From assembly GCA_024195265.1 (NCBI GenBank), contig JAJLRJ010000008.1, positions 22,337,458 through 22,401,457 on the forward strand: DNA of 64,000 bases. The letters are read 5' to 3'. Below the pieces are notes generated by a model. That model searched no databases. It was not told where the DNA came from and saw only the letters and a program-made list of their open reading frames with translations. Positions 11,906 through 25,013 of this stretch are shown piece after piece (position 1 is the first letter of the stretch; every line of letters begins with the position of its first letter). The position numbers and the translations under genes were made by a program. This DNA comes from Dendrophyllia cribrosa (taxonomy: Eukaryota > Cnidaria > Anthozoa > Scleractinia > Dendrophylliidae).

Positions 11906-14510
11906 AAGTGACGCCTGGCACGAGATCTTTCACAAGGAAGATCCGGCAACTACCAGCAAGTTTAATTTCTGCGTCGTGTGGACCTCTGCATTCAAAGGTT
12001 TTTCTATCAGTCTCAGTCTTAGTAGGAGCAACCACAGGTACCCCAAGTTGTAATCTGAAAGTCGTGGTAACTGTTTTTCTCTCTTTTAGGGAGGAAGAAA
12101 CAGTGGAACTAATACTCGCTGGAATCGCTTCGAATCGACCCAGAAACCACTCAAGGCACAAGTAAACATGCAAAGAAGTTCAGGTGCGCCAGTTTTATAC
12201 AAATATCGTTCTTAATTTTACGCTCAAATTTGAAGTGAATTTTCCCCATACAAATCCTTATAATTTCGCTATTACGCAACAGTTTACCACGACTTTCAAA
12301 TTACAACGTGTAAACATCACTTGAGCTTGGGGCACCTGTGGAGCAACTAAACGCATAGTCGTAAGAGCGCTTATAACCGACATAATCATTATAACAATAA
12401 TTCATCTCTCTCTCTCCAGGTAAATCGTCAGACAAATGCGGAATGGAAGAATGTGGCAGACACATCAAACTCACCATGAATTGTCTCAGAAGGTGAGATT
12501 TGAAAAAGCATCTCATGATAAGATGAAGGTCTTATGGATTGTGTCTGAAAAAGAAACACGCACAAAAAAAAAACACGCGAGAGAGCGCAAAAATGACCAA
12601 AAATCGCCTGTCGCGATGAGAATCGACCCCCAAGCGTGTTTAACTCGCACGACTTTCCTTGCGGAAAGAAAAAGACGACAACTCTCCGCCTAGAATCGTC
12701 TCCAATGAGTAGGGGCCATTCGCTCGCGTGTTTCGCTCTTGCGACTATCCCTGGAAGAAATAAGCTAAAAGAGACTAATCATAGTCTTGAAGAATTAAAC
12801 GGGTTAAAAAGACCATATCGTTTGTCCCAGTGAATGTCTGGCAGTGTTATGAGATCAAGACAACAAATCTCCTTCGAAAGAAATTTGGACCAGGGAAGGT
12901 GTGGGTGGAGGCTTCAGTCCTCTTTAACTTCCATTGCGGCCTACTATTCTTTAGTTAGATAGACACATTACCGAGCGAACACGTATACTGCCGGACGTAT
13001 ACTTAAAATATAGCTTTCTTTTGTTAGGTTAAACACGGAAATGAGAAATCATCGCAGAGCTTACATGCATCAACTTCGACATAATGTCTAAAGAGGTGGG
13101 TTTATTGATAAGCTTTAATAGATATCTTCGGTAACATCTGTAGTAGGTGACGTTTCGAGCGCTAGGCCTTCGTAATTCGCATTCTATTCTTGAAGTGTCA
13201 TCCCTTTCGGATTCGCTCTGACGAAGGGCTCGCGCTCGAAACTTCACTGAGCTTTTGAAGAGGGTCTTTGAATCGTACCTTAGTTATTAACTCGGTTGGT
13301 AGAAAATGTATTCCATGTCTACCTTTTTAAAATCTAAACTTGATAGCATTTATTGATATATTTTTGTTTTATTTCTATGCAGGATACAAGTAAATTATAA
13401 ATGTCAGAATCAAGCAAGGAAGATAGGAAGACGGCAATCAACTTAACAAAGAAAGAGGTAGAGAAACTAGTTTTACTTTAAGCGCAGCTCAAAGATTGCC
13501 ATATTTTTAATTTTTTTTTTATTGCCGCGTAATTCGAACACAATTTTTTCACGGTTAAGTCAAGATACAGTGCAACAAAGATATAACAAACTTCGCCGCG
13601 CTTTTCAATGAACAAATTTCAGTACCAACTGATAAACGATAGCACAAGGAGAATGAAACCTCGAAATCGAATAACTGCATTGGTTCATCCATACATTTCT
13701 CGTTACCAAAAAAGTCTACATGATAATTCAGGGAACAGTTAGACAATTTTAACTTTAAGGATTAATATTTAAGTAGAATCACAAATTCTCAATATTATAG
13801 CATTTGACTGTCGACGTACAATGTTGGCCCCAAGTATGTCGTCTCTAAGAACGTTAAAATCAAGGCGAATTGGCAAAAAGCTGTTTCACGGTTTTTATCA
13901 AGAGTAAGTAGGAGTAGATAAGACTTGTTTTTTCAAGTGGAAATATCAGACCATTTACTGCTCTCAAGCATACCTATGGCTGTAAAAAAAGACGTCCAAA
14001 GAATGCGTCATGCTTGAGATTTGCCTGGAATAAACCAAACAAACGAACATGCATAACCTTTGGTAGATACATGTACGCGCTGCTGACCTCTGTTTCTCAT
14101 TGTTGCCCTAACAACACAAAACGTAAAATGTCAATACGGAATTCATTTATGGACCAAGTTATTCGTAAAAATCGTACTCCGTGTTAAGTTTTTAGTCAAA
14201 ATTATAAGCCATTTTGCCTATTTAACATGTCAATTTTCAGCGAAGACTGGATTTAATGTTTTAAACTACTTCTCAGTAAACGCCGTTAGAGCATACAATT
14301 TAACATGGTTTGTTAGTTTTCAGTAAAGGTTTTTAGGTTACAAAACGATTTCTCAGAGGAAATTGACTAGCAGGGTTTCTCTTTCTGTTTTCAATAAGGG
14401 ATATCTCAGTGAATATCGTGAGCCATTTTGTTTGCATTAGGAAAAATGTCTCAACCATTTATGTCATATGAGGGATTATTACAACTCACAGTAATCAAAA
14501 CAATTAAAAT

Positions 14511-16416
14511 TTAAAGTGCCTATGAAATGAATTTTTTTTCTTCGTTTTTCATTAGTTTATTATGTCCAAAGAACGAAAACAATAATCATTTCCCGAGGAA
14601 AAGAAAGAAAATCGGTTTTTTAGCCCCTCGAAGATGCGTCACTTCGGTTGCAAAGTGGCTCCAATTTTTGGAGAGCCTGGGGGCGAGTGAGCGTGCGTGA
14701 TGACGTAAATTACGTAAATAGTATGACACATTGGTTTGTTTACGCTATAACTCCCTTGGAATCCTTTAGCGTGATGGTCATTTTGCCAACGTTTTTGGCT
14801 GTACAAATGTCAGACAGCGCCTAATTTGTTTCTTTACAGTCCTCTAAAGTTAAAGAGGATCAGTTTCGGATCACTCTTGATCAACTGAAATGATCGTGTC
14901 TGGATCGTGTCCACTGTAGTTTTGCCGTAGCGAGACGAACCGACTGTGCCGCTTGAGCGAAGGAAGTGAACATGAAGAAGACGGACTTTGATCATTTAGA
15001 TTATTGAACGTGAAAGGTATACATTTCAGTAGCACAGCGTCTCAGTGGTTCGCCAGTTGAGTTGTAAGCTTATTGAACGCAGAGGCGTTTTTGTTATTTC
15101 TTTTTAGTGGTTCGTTGACTAGCGTTTATCGAACGCGAACGATATATTTGTAGTACAAACAATCATGATATTAGCGCATTAGCGATTCGGCCGGTCTTCT
15201 CTGAAGTTCATTGATCGCGCGTGGAGGTTATGAACTTATTTTATCGGCTTGGCAATTCGCTCGTCTACTTAAAGTTCTTTTTTCAATGCGAAGGATATGT
15301 CTTGGCGGCTTGCTAGTTGAAAGTTTCTAAATTATACTGATATGTTATGCATATCCGAGGTGGTGTTTTTCAGGCGGCTTGCTGAATTGAATGTGAATGG
15401 TGTATTTTTAGCGGCAAGATGCCTTGATAGCGTATTTTTTTATTTATTTATTCAAAATGTTTGAACTCAAGGATATACGTAATAATTATGCTTCTTAGTT
15501 CAGTGTCTTGCCAGCGATTGATCGTTTCTGGAAATTTTAACCACTTGGCGGCTTGCAAGTGAGTTCAAAGTATCGTGTTTACATTTATGTCTGATTTATA
15601 TTTCATTGTATAAAAATTAATCTGATCGAACACGCAATGATTCAGCGATGTATTTTGTTTCGAATAGCATTTGTACGTGTAGATTTTTGATAGATGTTCC
15701 GTAGAATAGACGCCTTCCAGTGAACACTTGCGTCGCTGCACTTTGAATTTTATAATTCGGAATACCGTATAAACATTTATATTACTCGCCAGTCAGTGCC
15801 GATCGAGTCAGTATATTTTTGTAGGCCTCACTGACTTTGACGGCTCTCCAGTCGAGCCGAGGCTTGAAGGAACTTCCAAACAGGATATGGATTGGAAAAA
15901 TTATGCTTGATTAAACGGCCTCACCGGCCGGAATGTTATTTTCTTTTGCAAAATAATATTAATCTTAACAATAAGCGCTTTCATTGAAAACAACATCGCT
16001 TGACGTACCATTTCCGATGTCGACGAACAAATTTCGTGTATTTCGCCGGCCTATTTTCTTCTGGAGCAAAATAAAGCTTTGTTACACCCTCTGTTATCGA
16101 AGAATTCTAATATCTCGTAAGTTTGAGGCCGCTCGCCACATAATATTGGTCCACCTCTAGCGACGTCTCTTGTCAGCTCTCTTGTTCTCTATATTCCCGC
16201 AGCAGCTTGTACAACTATTTACGTCACAGTGTAATATGACACTGGTTTTGGCCGCGCACAAATTGGAGCCACTTTTTAGCGCCAACAACCTAGCTTTGAG
16301 ACCATAAAAAAAGCATTTCGCATCGTCCCTAACACTTTAAACCTTTTATTCCAAGGTCTAAAAAGGTGAAACTTTCGATACATCAAAAAATAAATTTCAT
16401 TTCATAGGCACTTTAA
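14511..16416. mobile_element. 1.9-kb non-coding element with short terminal inverted repeats
   Basis: The left end TTAAAGTGCCTATGAAATGA (14511) and the right end TTTCATTTCATAGGCACTTTAA (to 16416) are inverted copies. No open frame of 60 codons lies inside. The interior has degenerate direct repeats around phrases such as TTATTGAACG and GGCGGCTTGC. The ends resemble those of the palindromes at 24448 and 27291, so all may be one superfamily. Confidence 0.65.
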
Positions 16417-16534
16417 GGGCATGTTTTTTGTGTTCAGTGTCAACTGTTTTATATTAAACATGTATACATAATTAGGGTTTTCATCAAACGTGACAAGCGA
16501 CGAATAGAGAGAGCCACTGTTATCACTTGTTCAT

Positions 16535-17168
16535 TTAGGTGGGCAGACACGAGGGGTCATGTAGCAGGGACATGTCGCAACGACATGTAGCAGCGACAAA
16601 ATATGTGTGGTACACACTGAGGGACATGTAGCAGGGACGTTTAGCGAGGACGTGTAGCGAGGACGTGTAGCGAGGACATGTAGCAAGGACAAAATCATAG
16701 CGTTTGCACACACATAAAAATGTTGCGGCGACATGTCTCAGAGACTTGTTCCAGCGACACGTTCTCTCGTGTGAACTGATACTATTATAATTGTGCAACA
16801 CCAATTTTGGGGTCATTTTGTCCCCGCGACGTGACATGAATGACAGGACGTGACATGAAATGACATGAAGTTCAACAAGTTGAACTCCGTGCTACACACA
16901 TGTCGCGGAGACAGAATGTCCCCAAAATTGGTGTTGCACAATTATGATAGTATCAGTTCACACGAGGGGACGTGTCGCTGCAACATGTCCCTGAGACATG
17001 TCCCTGCGACATTTTCATGTGTGTACAAGCGCTATGATTTTGTCCCTACTACATGCCCCCGCTACACGTCCTCGCTACATGTCAGTGCCTACTACACAAA
17101 TGTTTGTCGTTGCTACATGTCGCTGCGTCATGTCTCTGCTACATGACCCCTCGTGTCTGCCCACCTAA
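16535..17168. mobile_element. Fold-back element with internal GGGACATGTAGC-type subrepeats
   Basis: The ends TTAGGTGGGCAGACACGAGG and its inverse CCTCGTGTCTGCCCACCTAA bound about 630 bp. Both halves carry many ACATGT(A/C)GC(A/G) subrepeats in opposite orientation, so the unit is close to one long imperfect palindrome. Apparent ORFs of about 65-100 codons (SLLHVLATRPRY type) only reflect the subrepeats. Confidence 0.8.
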
Positions 17169-18310
17169 AGTTTCTCTGATATTAGTAACTTGCTTGCTTA
17201 ATTTTCAGTTGTACGTAGAAATGTTGCTTTGAAATATTAATTGCTAAGATGGAGCTTGAACTGAAACAGTAGGTAATGATGTTACAGTTAAAGCATTGTC
17301 ACAATATCTCATTATGGGCAAAAATAATTTTTTTTTAGAAACTACACATATCTGCGCCAAAATTTGAAGCGTTATAGGGGAACGAGCATTAGAAATGTTT
17401 AGTAAAAATGTATGAAGAAGCCATCTTTGTGTACCTCGTCAGTACGTGCGACATGACGTCAAAAACTTCAAAGTCTTAATTACACCAAAATTTCATCACA
17501 AATTAAAAAGATCATGGGAATTCACTATAATTCCATTACATCGGCTTAAATTATATAGGCATCTAAAATGCAAAAATAACTTTGAACTGGTTTAAGTAAT
17601 GATCCACATAAATAGGAAAGTGCTAACGGCAATGCATGATGGAATGTCAACTTTACATTGTTACAACTAGTGATCTCATTGGCCTTGACTCAAAGACCGC
17701 TAAAAAGTTAAGGTTCAAGGTGCATTTTGTCTGATTTTTTTAAAGGTTTCAAGTTATTTGAACCCAATCGCACAACATGCAATTTTTAAAAGAAATTGTA
17801 TTTGCGGAACTTCATCAAAAAAGCAAAATTATTAGCTATTGTCTTCTGCTATTCTGATTGGTTAAGCACGAACATTTCCTAAAATTAATTTCACCAAAAT
17901 GGATTTTCTTTATTTTTATACTGAAATATACTTATGAACCATCAGCCCCTCCTCTATTCTTGAAATCAAAGACATTCTATGTGGGAAAGAGCCAATGCCG
18001 CAGAATAATGAAGTTTACCGTAGTTCTTATGTGGAGCATTACTTAATTTTGTTTATTTTCGCGGCTTATCTGAAATAGTGTGACGAATTACGTGACACAT
18101 TTCGGCAAAACTTTGTACAACATAGGCTCGATTTCCGCCGCTTTCTCGCGTCCGGTCTCTATCCCTCCCGAGAAGAACGGCTGGACGCGTGGGCCACCGA
18201 CCGTGTCTGTGACGTAAATTCAAAATTTAATTTATTCTTCTCTACCGGTCACCGGATATGCCAAACACACGTGATGTAGCGCCAGATCTTGTCAATATGT
18301 TTTTTGTATA

Positions 18311-18592
18311 GAGCAGTTTTCAATTGAGTGTCGAAAGTAATTACACAATTACTTTGGTTTTGCATTGCTACGCTTTGTGATTGGCTAAAAAATCTCGCGC
18401 CACTTTCTCGACCAATCAGAAGTAAAACCAAAACCAATCGTGACTTGCTCGCACGCGTTTTCCCGCGCTTGGCGCCACCGACATGTAATTGCTTCGAGCT
18501 CTGATTGGTTCATTGGATTGTTTACGACTGCTGTGATTGGTCAGAGTAATTACTTTGGTTTTGGTTTTACGACACTCAATTGAAAACTGCTC
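18311..18592. mobile_element. GAGCAGTTTTCAATTGAGTG-type MITE, copy 1
   Basis: The left end GAGCAGTTTTCAATTGAGTG is mirrored by CACTCAATTGAAAACTGCTC at 18573-18592. The non-coding 282-bp unit has CTGATTGGTT-like internal repeats. A second copy lies at 39506-39762. Confidence 0.8.
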
Positions 18593-18699
18593 TATGAGTG
18601 TGAAATACAGTGAGCTTCATGCACAGCAATAAGGCACAATCTCTCTTCATGCATAGACTTCACTCGACAACATCTTCCTCCATCGATCCAAACACAAAA

Positions 18700-19088
18700 A
18701 TGACTCCGGTTATCCAAAGACGATCTCGCAGTCTCCCCTTTCAACGGCTTTTTTCGCCTCCTCGTCCCTTTGATCTTCGCCAATAAACTTGGTAGCAATG
18801 CCTATTGATTTTAGGAATTTTACTTGATCTTCCATTAGCGAACTCAGGGGTGAAATAACGAGAACAATGGACTTAAAACTCGTCTCTTTCAGTTCACAAT
18901 ATCGAAAATCATCCGTCCGGATTGGAAAATAAGGGACTTTCCAGATTCCGTAGGTTGAATAACGAACAAATCTTTACCGTCAACAGCTTGTCCAACGCTT
19001 TCCGTTGTAAAACTTTGAGATTCTTTAGTTTAAATCTCTCTTCAACACGATCGCACGCCAAATCAAACAACTCCTTCGCATCCCCCAT
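18700..19088 (-). pseudogene. RecQ/WRN-like DEAD-box helicase N-terminal fragment, degenerate
   Basis: Read on the minus strand from ATG at 19088, the frame gives MGDAKELF, then KNLKVLQRKALDKL, and DLFVIQPTESGKSLIFQ. The last phrase is a helicase Walker A region with Glu where Gly is usual. After a frame change and stops the family continues as VISPL.SLMEDQVKFL and then GEDQRDEEAKKAVERGDCEIVF. These are motifs I, Ia and downstream blocks of RecQ-type helicases. It is truncated, frame-shifted and enclosed in a transposon, so it is not a working gene. It looks like captured coding sequence. Confidence 0.6.
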
Positions 19089-21667
19089 TTTTAAATTATG
19101 CCTGCTCGATTTGAGCAGGTAAGCTTCTGATTGGAGGAAATTAACAATAACAAGTTAACGCGTCCAGCCGTCTTTTCGGAGGAGGAGCGCGGGCTCGTTT
19201 CCCGAACAGCGGCTGGTAGTTGAGCCTATGTACAACACGGAAGCAAAACATCGTTAAAACCTAAAACTTTTTGCGAAAGATTGTATCACTGGTATTCACG
19301 TATCAGCTTTGCAGCACGACACGATAACAACACGATAGACGTGATTTGGTATTTCGAGCATAATCCGTACATGCAGTAACTTTGTAGCTTGACAGTAAAA
19401 ACGTTTAGGTCAAAACAGACATGTTCACGTTAGGCATTCAAAGTAAAGTTTAAGAATGAGACAGGGGTTTTCAGCCCCGTCCACATCTATTCATTTGTAA
19501 TTTTTCAGTCACTAAGGATTTTAAAGTTGAAATTCTTGCCGAGTCTGTTTTGAAGATTTTGACGCTGATACACACGTTTTCATTTAACGTATTGCATCAC
19601 ACCTATTGTTTTTAGTTCACATTCAGTTTTAACTCTCTTGGTTACAGAGGAATTCATCAGCGAAAATAGTATACCTTTTGCAGCTGTTTTTCAGTAAAAC
19701 TCTCAGGTCATTTTCTCGATACAAAATTAATGGTCCTAGTACGGACTAGGCAACCTAACGGCAGGGAATGCAGAAAGGTGTTAATTGTGATATTGTTTAA
19801 ACCGTCCACCTCATTGGCTAAAACGTGAAAATCTACCATCACTTAACCAGGTAGTGCATTTATTTCTCTCTAGTTTACTAATTGGTTCCTGTTTAGTGAA
19901 AACTATTCTGAGTTTTAATGCAACCAAAATTCTATGTGGGAAACATGTAAAATTAGAAGCCTTTCTTGGCCACGGTTTTGGAGTTTCACGATTGGATGAA
20001 ATCTTGTAGCACAAAAGAAACATCACTTTCAAATAAAGTTCCAGTACATTTTATTTAAAAAACATGTTGTTCATAGGTTGATAACGGTATTCTCAATAAG
20101 AAAACCCTAAACAGTCTTATGTGGGAAAGCGAAATGCCGCGGAACAATAGTCAAATCATTGCTTAGTGCTTACACGCATTGTTATATAATGAAAGTTACT
20201 AATTTGCATTATATATATAACTTTTAGCAAGGATTTATATGTTACCACATCCAGTTACGTACTAAACATTGTAGGTCACTTTGGCTGCTTCTCAGTTTGC
20301 AGTTATGCGATTTAAGGAAACCCATGACAATTGAGAATGAAAAGCTTAATTTTGCCCATCTATTTTCGATAAGTATTTTAATCGATTTCTTAGTGAATAT
20401 TATGAGGTGTCTGTTTGTTTCTAAGTCAGTCTAATTTTTATTTTTGTGTTAGTTTTGTCTGCTTACCAGTATGTTTTAAAGCATTTATTTTAAATGAAAA
20501 TCAACTGCCATTTGTATGTGTCTCTCTATAACTTTAATTTAAAAAGTTTCCGAGAAGTTAATTAAACGATTTCTCCAGCATTGAATCATTAGGCTATTTT
20601 GTCCGTTAAGGATTCACATATTTCAAACAATTTCCACCTAAAACGTGAAGAATAATACCACCTGTTTTCTCTTTTAATTGTATCTTTTAGTTTTACAACT
20701 GTTCTGATTATCAGATTTTTGTCATTTAAAAATTGATCAGTTTACAGTTATTTGTTTGCAGTAGTTCAGTTTTAATACTAGTGGAAATCGTGGATTAATC
20801 TGCCGGTATCTGTTAGTTTTCAGTTAGGTAACAATGTTTTTTTTTCCCGGTTTATTGGTCAATCTTCTCTAGGGTTTCTGAGGTTAGGAAACGACTTCTC
20901 TATCGTGAACATTTTTAAAAGTGATGCTCCACATAAGAACTACCGTAAACTTCATTGTTCTGCCGCATATATTGGCTCCGTCCCACATAGAATATCTTTG
21001 ATTTTAAGAATAAAGGAGGGGCTGATGGTTCATAATTATATTTCAGTATAAAAATAAAGAAAATCCATTTGCGTCAAATAAATTTTGGGAAATGTTTGTG
21101 CTTAACCAATCAGAATAGCATAAGACAATAGCTAATAATTTTGCTTATTTGATGAAGTTCCCCAAATACAATATCTTTTAAAAATTGCATGTTGTGCGAT
21201 TGGGTCTCAAATTACTTGAAACCTTAAAATAATTAGACAAAATGTACCTTGAACCTTAACTTTTTAGCGGTTTTCGAGTCTAGGCCAATCAGATCACTAG
21301 TTGTAACAATGAAAAAAGTTGACATTCCATCGTGCATTGCGTTTCAGCACTTTCCTGGCGGATCATTACTTGAGGTTAATTTATCCGTCTGTCTGTTATA
21401 AGGTTAGTTAAAGAGACAGTGCCCCCGCGCCAAAATATTGCAATTTCTCTTTCCTACTTTCCATGTTATTTTGACAAATACAACCAAATTAGTACAACTA
21501 AATTGGATAAAAGATTCTACAGAACAAAACAGAACAATTAGTTCGGGAATAAAGTGCAGGATTACAAGGATGGAAGTGGATTACATCCATTCCTTCTATT
21601 TTGTTGACAGTATTCTTTTAACAGCTGTTAATTTGTCTCTTAAGGTATTATTTCTTTCACGACGAGT

Positions 21668-23964
21668 TTTTCTTCCCATTTCAAAACAATATAGCAACCT
21701 TTCAGTTTAAGTTTATAGGCGATTCTGTCTGTTTAAAAGTAAATCAAGGGGATTTTCAATTTAACCCTATTCAGACTGGCGGGCGGGGGGGGGGGCCGGG
21801 GGGGGGGGGGGGGGCTTTTCGAACCCCCCCTCCAGTAAAATTGTGATAACTCTTACACCGAAATAGCTATGGGGCTGAAATTTTCTGACTTTTCTTAGAA
21901 TTTATCTAGGGACATTTTGGTATCCATAACATGTCAGTGTGATTAACCATGTTGCCATGGCAACCGGTTTTAGACACATTTAAGACACATTTAAGATCTT
22001 GTTCTTTGACTTATAGTGCATTTTATTGCTAGAATAGTTTATTCTTGGGACTAGTTCTTGAAAGACATCAAAAATTTTTAACATCAAATATTTGGGGGGG
22101 AGGGGTAGGTAAATTTTTGCTCTCTTTTACTTATAGACAAACATTTTGTACTATTTATTAAATAACGCTTCTAAGTTCATTGTTTGGATAACAGACATTA
22201 GTTTGATACGTGTTTTATACATTCTGATCCTTTTCTCTTTTAGATATTTTTTTAAATTTTAATTAAAACAAAAAAAAAGAAAATCCAAGATGGCGGATCC
22301 AAGATGGCGGATCCAAGATGGCGGACAATAATTTCAAAATTATAGTTTTATCGCTTTTTATTGCTTTTTTCTCGCTTTACAAGTGTGTCCTTGTTTGTAT
22401 TTATTATTTTTTAATATTAAAGAGATGATTTTACAGTAATATTTGATATTTTAAGTATCTGGATGGAAAAATATCAAAGAAACGTCGGAAAAACAAAAAA
22501 TGACGTCATTGTGACGTCATAATTGGGTGTAGCAGGTCACAACTGGGTGTGAGGTTTCCTTGTATGGAGGTGAACATTGTGTGAAAATTTCATGGTCCTA
22601 GCCTTACTGGTTCCAGAGATATAGAGGGGGGGTCCGAGGAGCCCGCCCCAGTCACAGATTGCCTAAAAAAGCCCAGTCTGAATAGGGTTAAATTCATACA
22701 AAGAATCGTAGTAGCTAAGACAGAATTATTTAAATTCGGTAGCTTTCAGTAAGCATCATTTTGTCTCTTATTTTTCAGGGATAATTATTTGCATTTTGTC
22801 TACTAAATAGGAGTTTTGATTGGTTGTTTTTACGTTGAAAGAAATCCTATTTTTTATTGCGAAATAAGTAAGACCATCCTTTAAGCTGTAACATCAGTGA
22901 AACTTTAACGTCAGTTTTCAGTTATTTTCTGTTTTGTATTTACTGTTTTCGCAGTATCGGCGATTTAATTGTCAGTTATAATTTCTTAACTTTCTTCAAT
23001 TTGTTTGCCTTAATTTCAATAAAGCTGTTAACCGTTTTTGCTTCAGTATAGATTTTCTGTTTTATTAATATTTTACAAGATTTAGTTTGTTTGTCAGTGT
23101 GAAATAAGAAGGTGTTTGTTTTTAGTGTAGATCTTGTCACAAGTCATTTTTCTGTTCGGCATTTTCTTTGTTTTTGTTTTGATAATGGCTGTTTGTCAAG
23201 TCTTCAGAAAAGGGTTTAAGGCTCCGAATAGGTTGATTTTTAGAAATTGTAGTTCATTTATTCAGTTTCATTTTTTCAGTTTCGGTGTTTTCTTCCCATT
23301 TTAAAACAATATAGCAACCTTTCAGTTTAAGTTTATAAGCGATTCTGTTTGTTTATAAGTAAATCAAAGGGATTTTCAATTTAAATTCATACAAAGAATC
23401 GCAGTAGTTAAGACAGAACTATTTAAATTCTGTAGCTTTCAGTAAGCATCATTTTGTCTCTTATTTTTCAGGGATAATTATTCGCATTTTGTCTACTAAA
23501 TAGGAGTTTCGATTGGCTGCTTTTACGTTGAAAGAAATCCTATTTTTTATTGCGAAATAAGTAAGACCATCCTTTAAGCTGTAACATCAGTGAAACTATA
23601 ACGTCAGTTTTCAGTTATTTTCTGTTTTGTATTTAACATTTTCGCAGTATCGGCGATTAATTGTCAGTTATAATTTCTTAATTTTCTTCAATTTGTTTGC
23701 CTTAATTTCAATAAAGATGTTAACCGTTTTTGCTTCAGCATAGATTTTCTGTTTTATTTTTTACAAGATTTAGTTTGTTTGTCAGTGTGAAATAAGAAGG
23801 TGTTTGTTTTTAGTTTAGATCTTGTCACAAGTCATTTTTCTGTTCGGCATTTTCTTTGTTTTTGTTTTGATAATGGCTGTTTGTCAAGTCTTCAGAAAAG
23901 GGTTTAAGGCTCCGAATGGGTTGAATTTTGGAAATTGTAGTTCATTTTTCAGTTTCGGTGTTTT
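21668..23964. repeat. Tandem direct duplication of a unit of about 700 bp
   Basis: The first copy (about 21668-23281) starts TTCTTCCCATTTCAAAACAA and includes the 923-bp TTAA element. The second copy (about 23282-23964) starts TTCTTCCCATTTTAAAACAA and lacks it. They share long stretches, for example GATCTTGTCACAAGTCATTT and CAAGTCTTCAGAAAAGGG. The 61-codon frame in the second copy has no gene-like support. Confidence 0.85.
21761..22691. mobile_element. piggyBac-type TTAA-flanked non-autonomous transposon, copy 2
   Basis: Body 21765-22687 lies between two TTAA tetranucleotides. The ends are CCCTATTCAGACTGGC and GCCCAGTCTGAATAGGG, like those at 716-1266. A poly-G tract lies near the left end, and CAAGATGGCGGATC is repeated internally. 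The neighbouring duplicate copy at about 23372 retains the single uninterrupted TTAA, so target duplication is shown directly. Confidence 0.88.
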
Positions 23965-24447
23965 CCCTCTTATTATCAACTTTAAACAAGAACTTATATT
24001 ATCGTAGTAAAAATTAATGATGAAAGTTTTCTTTAAGTTATCCATTTATCAATAATTAAGGCCATTTCAGTTCTGTTCGACTCGACTTTCCTTTACTTTG
24101 CAATCATTATTTTAACTGCTGGCTGTTTTAAAATAATATGTAAGGGTATTTTGGAAATATTTTGCTTTATTTCTATTTTGCCTATCATATCCTTAAAATG
24201 ATTTTTGATTTACTTGAAAACCGTCTTATAAATTGTTTTGAAACTTCGTCTGCAGCTAGTAGTATACGGTGATAGTTTCATTTTGAGAAAAGCGAAATTG
24301 TTTAAAACAAAGTAACCTCTATCACTTGGGAACAAGTGACACAAAACTTTGATCTTTTTGGTGAAGTATGAAAGCAATCGAAGCATGTCTTCCCAGTGAA
24401 ATTTTGATTTCAAAACATACACCCCACGGCAAAAAAAACGAGCCTCC

Positions 24448-25013
24448 TTAAAGTGTATATGACAGATTTTTTTCATTTGCTTGTTTGAATCTATGTGGTG
24501 TTCTAATACGAAAGTCGAAAAAAGTTTTTCGATATCGATTTTTATTCTCCGTGATTTCGCCGCCTAAAAACATAAAATTTCACTTCCGGTGGGGTACAAT
24601 ACCGTGCAAGAAGAAAGACTGGGGATAGTCAGCTGTGACGTCAATACCAGAATGCCAGTTTCGCGGTTTCTCAGTTCCTCCCTTTTTTGGTGCGTGTTGC
24701 TACAACCATAGACAACACACCTAAATAGAACAATGTTTCTTTCTCAGGGAACACCAAAAAATGCGAGGAACCGAGAAAACGCGAAACTGGCATTCTGGTA
24801 TTGACGTCACAGCGGACTATTTCCAGTCTTGCTCCTTGCGCGGTTTTTTATCCCACCGGAAGTGAAATTTCACGTTTTCAGACAGCTAATACACTGAAAA
24901 CACTGAAACACTGAAACAAAATCGGTATCGAAAAAAATCTTTTCGATTTTCTTATCAGAACACCATGTAGATTCCATCAAGAAAATAAAAAAAATCTGTC
25001 ATATACACTTTAA
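24448..25013. mobile_element. 566-bp near-perfect palindromic transposon, copy 1
   Basis: The ends TTAAAGTGTATATGACAG and CTGTCATATACACTTTAA are inverted copies and the similarity continues almost to the centre (CACTTCCGGTGGG against CCCACCGGAAGTG; GACGTCAATACCAGAATGCC against its inverse). It is non-coding. Confidence 0.85.

Larger units (their letters stand above)
18121..19231. mobile_element. AGGCTC...GAGCCT element carrying cargo
   Basis: The left 65 bp (AGGCTCGATTTCCGCCGCTT...) and right 60 bp (...GGCTGGTAGTTGAGCCT) match the two halves of the 100-bp element at 5964. Here they are separated by about 980 bp, whose borders are again inverted (CGGCTGGACGCGT against ACGCGTCCAGCCG). The cargo includes another MITE (18311-18592) and a helicase fragment. 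Confidence 0.6.
17594..21373. mobile_element. 3.8-kb composite with about 450-bp inverted arms
   Basis: The arm 17594-18043 recurs in inverted orientation at 20919-21373; matching landmarks are TTGTTACAACTAGTGATC, GCACAACATGCAATTTTTAA and ACATTCTATGTGGGA against their inverses. Divergence is moderate. The interior holds the helicase-fragment element at 18121-19231 plus AT-rich sequence. It may be an old fold-back transposon or an inverted segmental duplication. Confidence 0.65.

Noticed and set aside
16531..17146. Overlapping frames with repeated Tyr/Thr/Ser/Leu words
   Set aside because: Produced by subrepeats of the fold-back element.
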